Assembly (NCBI RefSeq): GCF_022763305.1
Contig: NZ_JALEGT010000121.1
Span: forward strand, 1 to 64,000
Length of the DNA: 64,000 bases
From: Marivita sp.
Lineage (GTDB): Bacteria > Pseudomonadota > Alphaproteobacteria > Rhodobacterales > Rhodobacteraceae
Direction: 5' to 3'
Shown: piece after piece, positions 60,538 to 64,000 of the stretch
Numbering within the stretch: the stretch's first letter is position 1
Layout: every line of letters starts with the position of its first letter
Program-made: the position numbers and the translations under genes
The notes under the pieces: generated by a model
Database searches by the model: none
Seen by the model: only the letters and a program-made list of their open reading frames with translations
Told to the model about the DNA's origin: nothing

Positions 60538-61763
60538 CAGATCACGAATTGCGACAACAGATCATCGTCGGTGATGTCCTGATAGGTGAATCCGGCCGAG
60601 TCGAGCTGACCGAACAATCGATCGAAATTGGTCGCGTTGCGGGTTTCGATGCCGATCAGCACCGAGCCATAGTTGCGGGCCGATTTCTTGAGGTATTCAA
60701 ATCGGGCGATGTCGTCCTCTGGTCCGAGAAAGTTCAGGAAATCCTTCAGGGCGCCTGGGCGCTGCGGCAATCGCAGGATAAAATACTTCTTGAGCCCGAG
60801 GTATTTCTGAGCCCGTTCCTTGACTTCGGGCAAACGTTCAAAGTCGAAATTGCCGCCCGTGGTGACACAGACGACCGTGCGCCCCTTGATCGACTGGCCT
60901 AGGTCCTGCAACGCATCGACCGACAAGGCCCCTGCGGGTTCAAGCACAATTCCTTCGACGTTCAGCATCTCGAGGATCGTCGTACACAGCCGGTCCTCCT
61001 TGATGGTCAGAGTGTTGGCCAGTCCGACACCCGACAGCCGCGCGAAGGTGCGCTGCCCGATCTGTCCTACCGCCGCACCATCGGCAAAGGTGTTCACCTT
61101 GTCGAGGCGCACCGGCTTTCCCACCTCGAGAGCAGCGCGAAGACAGGCCCCGCCTGCCGGTTCCACAAAGGTGTATTGGCACCCTGTTCCCAGGTAACTC
61201 AGCATGCCAGCCGACAAGCCGCCACCCCCCACAGGAATTACAAGATGATCGGGCATTTTGCCGAGCTGCTGGATTACCTCTACTGCAACGCTTGCCTGCC
61301 CTTCGATCACGTCTTCATCATCAAAGGGCGAAAGAAAATGCCCGCCCGCCTCGGTACAGAAGGCCTGTGCCGCCGCGAGGGTGTCATCGAAATAGTCACC
61401 TGTCAGACGAATCTCGATACTTTCACCACCGAACATGGCCGTTTTCTGGATCTTCTGCTGCGGCGTCGTCACCGGCATGAAGATCACGCCGGTTTTGCCG
61501 AAATGTTTGCACATATAGGCCACGCCCTGCGCGTGATTGCCCGCGCTGGCACAAACGAAAAGCTGAACATCCGGGCGTTTGCGCATGGCGTTGAACGCAC
61601 CACGCAGCTTGTAGCTGCGCACCGGGGACAGATCTTCCCGCTTGAGATAGATGTCCGCGTCGTATTGCTCGGACAAATGGGCATTGCGAAGAAGCGGCGT
61701 CGGTGGGAACACCTCGCGCATCGCTTCGGTCGCGTCACGCGCGGATTGGGCAAAATCAGTCAT
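60537..61763 (-). CDS. ilvA: Threonine ammonia-lyase
   Basis: YLKREDLSPVRSYKLRGAFNAM PLP lysine motif, VPVGGGGLSAG, C-terminal ACT-like region. Confidence 0.95.
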   Translation of the reverse strand: MTDFAQSARDATEAMREVFPPTPLLRNAHLSEQYDADIYLKREDLSPVRSYKLRGAFNAMRKRPDVQLFVCASAGNHAQGVAYMCKHFGKTGVIFMPVTTPQQKIQKTAMFGGESIEIRLTGDYFDDTLAAAQAFCTEAGGHFLSPFDDEDVIEGQASVAVEVIQQLGKMPDHLVIPVGGGGLSAGMLSYLGTGCQYTFVEPAGGACLRAALEVGKPVRLDKVNTFADGAAVGQIGQRTFARLSGVGLANTLTIKEDRLCTTILEMLNVEGIVLEPAGALSVDALQDLGQSIKGRTVVCVTTGGNFDFERLPEVKERAQKYLGLKKYFILRLPQRPGALKDFLNFLGPEDDIARFEYLKKSARNYGSVLIGIETRNATNFDRLFGQLDSAGFTYQDITDDDLLSQFVI

Positions 61764-61801
61764 ACATCCCCCTCGGCGCAATAGCGCATGGTCGTACGCA
61801 G

Positions 61802-62554
61802 TCAGTCAATGGGTCGGTTTTCCACGAAATGGCCGTAGAGCGTGGTCAGAACCGAGATTCCGATGATCGTGGCAAACCAGTTGACGACAAGCGAATAGAC
61901 GACGTTGATGACCGAACTCGGGTCGTCATTGAACCACGAAGGAAGTTGGATGACGATGCTTGCACCAACCACGATCAGGGCGAGGACAAGGATTGTGCCA
62001 CTTTGCCCTTTCGTCACGTCCCAGGTTTCGCCCAGTGTCAGCCTCTCTCCAAGTGCAGCGGCTGGAAGCATGACACCCAGCCTGAAAAACAGATAGGCGG
62101 CTGTCCCGATCAGGATCAGGGACATGATCCCGGCCAAAGGCGGCAACCCGATGGAGATGATACCGACGGGGATCGACAGGACCATGACCCCGAGCACGAC
62201 GAGAACGCCGATCAGGATGGACCGCCCCAGATAACCCATGACGGCGGAGCCATGAAACCGCGGCAGCCATCCAGATGTACTCTCACCGGTGAGGGCAAAG
62301 CGATGCCAGGCGACTGCGATCCAGAGGCTCGCGATCACGGCGAGTATCCCGAAAAGGATCGTCGGAAGAATTGTCTCGGGTGACATCACGGGCACTTCGG
62401 TGCCTTCGAATTCCATCATCTGGGGCGGGTTGAAGAAACTGTAGACTGTGTAAATGCTTTGCGCGAGGTAAAGAACCAACGAAAGGCGGAACGCCTGATC
62501 AAGGTTGGCCATCACCAGATTGAACGAATGCCGGAAAATCTGCCAACCCTTCAT
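61802..62554 (-). CDS. Hypothetical multi-pass membrane protein
   Basis: 250 aa from MKGWQIFRHSFNLVMANLDQAFRL with several hydrophobic helices; the longer ORF upstream is antisense to argG and is not supported. Confidence 0.75.
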   Translation of the reverse strand: MKGWQIFRHSFNLVMANLDQAFRLSLVLYLAQSIYTVYSFFNPPQMMEFEGTEVPVMSPETILPTILFGILAVIASLWIAVAWHRFALTGESTSGWLPRFHGSAVMGYLGRSILIGVLVVLGVMVLSIPVGIISIGLPPLAGIMSLILIGTAAYLFFRLGVMLPAAALGERLTLGETWDVTKGQSGTILVLALIVVGASIVIQLPSWFNDDPSSVINVVYSLVVNWFATIIGISVLTTLYGHFVENRPID

Positions 62555-62656
62555 CGTATCCCCGCTTTTGTTGTGTCGACCTTGTTCCAAGGCGACTTCT
62601 TGCCCCTGCGCTGAAAAACAAGTAATCGCCCCGGCAAACCCGTTAAAGGAAAACCC

Positions 62657-63880
62657 ATGTCTGCGCCCAAAAAAGTTGTGTTGGCCTATTCCGGTGGCCT
62701 CGATACCTCGATCATTCTGAAATGGCTTCAGACGGAGTATGGTTGCGAAGTCGTGACCTTCACCGCCGATCTGGGCCAGGGCGAAGAGCTGGAACCGGCG
62801 CGCGAAAAGGCGATCCTGCTGGGGATCAAGCCCGAGAACATCTACATCGAAGACGTCCGCGAGGAATTCGTGCGCGATTTCGTCTTCCCGATGTTCCGCG
62901 CCAATGCGCTTTATGAAGGGCTGTATCTTCTCGGCACCTCCATCGCCCGTCCGCTGATCTCCAAGCGTCTGGTCGAGATCGCGGAAGAGACCGGGGCCGA
63001 TGCCGTGGCGCATGGCGCAACCGGCAAGGGGAACGATCAGGTGCGGTTCGAACTGGCAGCCTATGCGCTCAACCCCGACATCAAGGTGATCGCGCCCTGG
63101 CGGGAATGGGATCTGACCTCGCGGACCCGGCTGCTCGATTTTGCGGAAAAGAACCAGATCCCGATCGCCAAGGACAAGCGCGGCGAAGCGCCGTTCTCGG
63201 TGGATGCGAACCTGCTGCACACCTCGTCCGAGGGCAAAGTTCTTGAGAACCCGTCCGAAGAGGCACCCGATTACGTCTACCAGCGCACCGTACATCCCGA
63301 GGATGCGCCCGATACTCCGGAAATGGTCGAGATCACGTTCGAAAAGGGCGATGCCGTGGCCATCAACGGCGAAGCGATGTCGCCTGCAACGATCCTGACC
63401 AAGCTGAACGAACTGGGCGGCAAGCACGGCGTCGGCCGTCTGGACCTCGTGGAAAACCGCTTTGTCGGCATGAAGTCGCGCGGCATCTACGAAACGCCCG
63501 GCGGCACCATCCTGCTCGAAGCGCATCGCGGGATTGAACAGATCACGCTGGACAGCGGCGCGGGCCACCTCAAGGATTCGATCATGCCGCGTTATGCGGA
63601 GCTGATCTACAACGGCTTCTGGTTCTCGCCCGAGCGCGAGATGCTGCAAGCGCTCATCGACAAAAGCCAGGAACATGTGACCGGCACGGTGCGCGTGAAG
63701 CTTTACAAAGGATCGGCCACGACCGTCGCACGCTGGTCGGACCATTCCCTCTATTCCGAAGCGCATGTGACCTTCGAAGAAGACGCAGGCGCTTACGATC
63801 AGAAAGACGCACAGGGGTTCATCCAACTCAACGCGCTGCGGCTGAAGCTGCTTGCGGCGCGGAACCGTCGGCTAAAGTAA
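62657..63880 (+). CDS. argG: Argininosuccinate synthase
   Basis: [40 protein letters not shown]. Confidence 0.98.
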   Translation: MSAPKKVVLAYSGGLDTSIILKWLQTEYGCEVVTFTADLGQGEELEPAREKAILLGIKPENIYIEDVREEFVRDFVFPMFRANALYEGLYLLGTSIARPLISKRLVEIAEETGADAVAHGATGKGNDQVRFELAAYALNPDIKVIAPWREWDLTSRTRLLDFAEKNQIPIAKDKRGEAPFSVDANLLHTSSEGKVLENPSEEAPDYVYQRTVHPEDAPDTPEMVEITFEKGDAVAINGEAMSPATILTKLNELGGKHGVGRLDLVENRFVGMKSRGIYETPGGTILLEAHRGIEQITLDSGAGHLKDSIMPRYAELIYNGFWFSPEREMLQALIDKSQEHVTGTVRVKLYKGSATTVARWSDHSLYSEAHVTFEEDAGAYDQKDAQGFIQLNALRLKLLAARNRRLK

Positions 63881-63900
63881 ATCAGTCTCTGTTCAAGCCA

Positions 63901-63930
63901 AAAGGCCCGCCATTTCGGCGGGCCTTTTTC
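63901..63930. terminator. Intrinsic terminator after argG
   Basis: AAAGGCCCGCCATTTCGGCGGGCCTTTTTC hairpin plus T-run. Confidence 0.85.
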
Positions 63931-63935
63931 GTTTT

Positions 63936-64000
63936 TCAGTTGGCGGTCACGACCGTCATTACAAGCTTGTCGTCCACCCGGATCGGGCCGTCCTCCTTGG
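63936..64000 (-). CDS. C-terminal fragment of an unidentified CDS running off the window
   Basis: Minus-strand reading frame ...KEDGPIRVDDKLVMTVVTAN-stop is open to the window edge. Confidence 0.4.
   Translation of the reverse strand, partial: KEDGPIRVDDKLVMTVVTAN

Noticed and set aside
62555-63826. N-terminal extension of the membrane protein ORF across argG
   Set aside because: The extension is antisense to argG; the real start is most likely the ATG at 62552-62554.
1-64000. CRISPR arrays, prophage, IS elements, integrons
   Set aside because: No regularly spaced repeats, transposase/integrase motifs or phage structural genes seen in the ORFs or intergenic DNA.

Overview
Ordinary-looking chromosomal segment of a high-GC alphaproteobacterium; gene content and order point to Rhodobacteraceae (roseobacter/Rhodobacter group). 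It is densely packed with housekeeping genes. I see no phage, transposon, CRISPR array or rRNA, and one tRNA (Thr-CGT). Main blocks: (1) heme/tetrapyrrole genes: hemA, then hemD, a mitofilin/Mic60-like gene and hemY, with tsaD-gpsA divergent. (2) ahcY, HD hydrolase, GNAT, then regA(prrA)-senC / regB(prrB). (3) A PAS protein in the position of DivL, preceded by a perfect TTAA-N7-TTAA CtrA box, then tsaE-amgK-murU-addB-addA-trxA and hslVU. (4) A peptide-type ABC importer, pip/ubiG, a marR-nitrilase-grxC-comF run, and hemH. (5) A divergent HWE-type histidine kinase / single-domain receiver pair. (6) An L,D-transpeptidase / CAP / L,D-transpeptidase cluster. (7) A NaChBac-type voltage-gated sodium channel. 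(8) Three translationally coupled ABC exporter half-transporters in tandem. (9) cca-nudL-hslO, a receiver-PP2C phosphatase divergent from an Hpt protein, ilvA and argG. I do not see a clearly undescribed system. The best leads are the CtrA-box/truncated DivL-like locus, the receiver-PP2C/Hpt pair with a near-CtrA box, the Mic60 gene in the heme cluster, a parS-like palindrome with altered spacing, the triple ABC exporter array, an orphan NlpC/P60-like protein, and small secreted/membrane ORFs. All family calls come from reading the translations; no database search was run.
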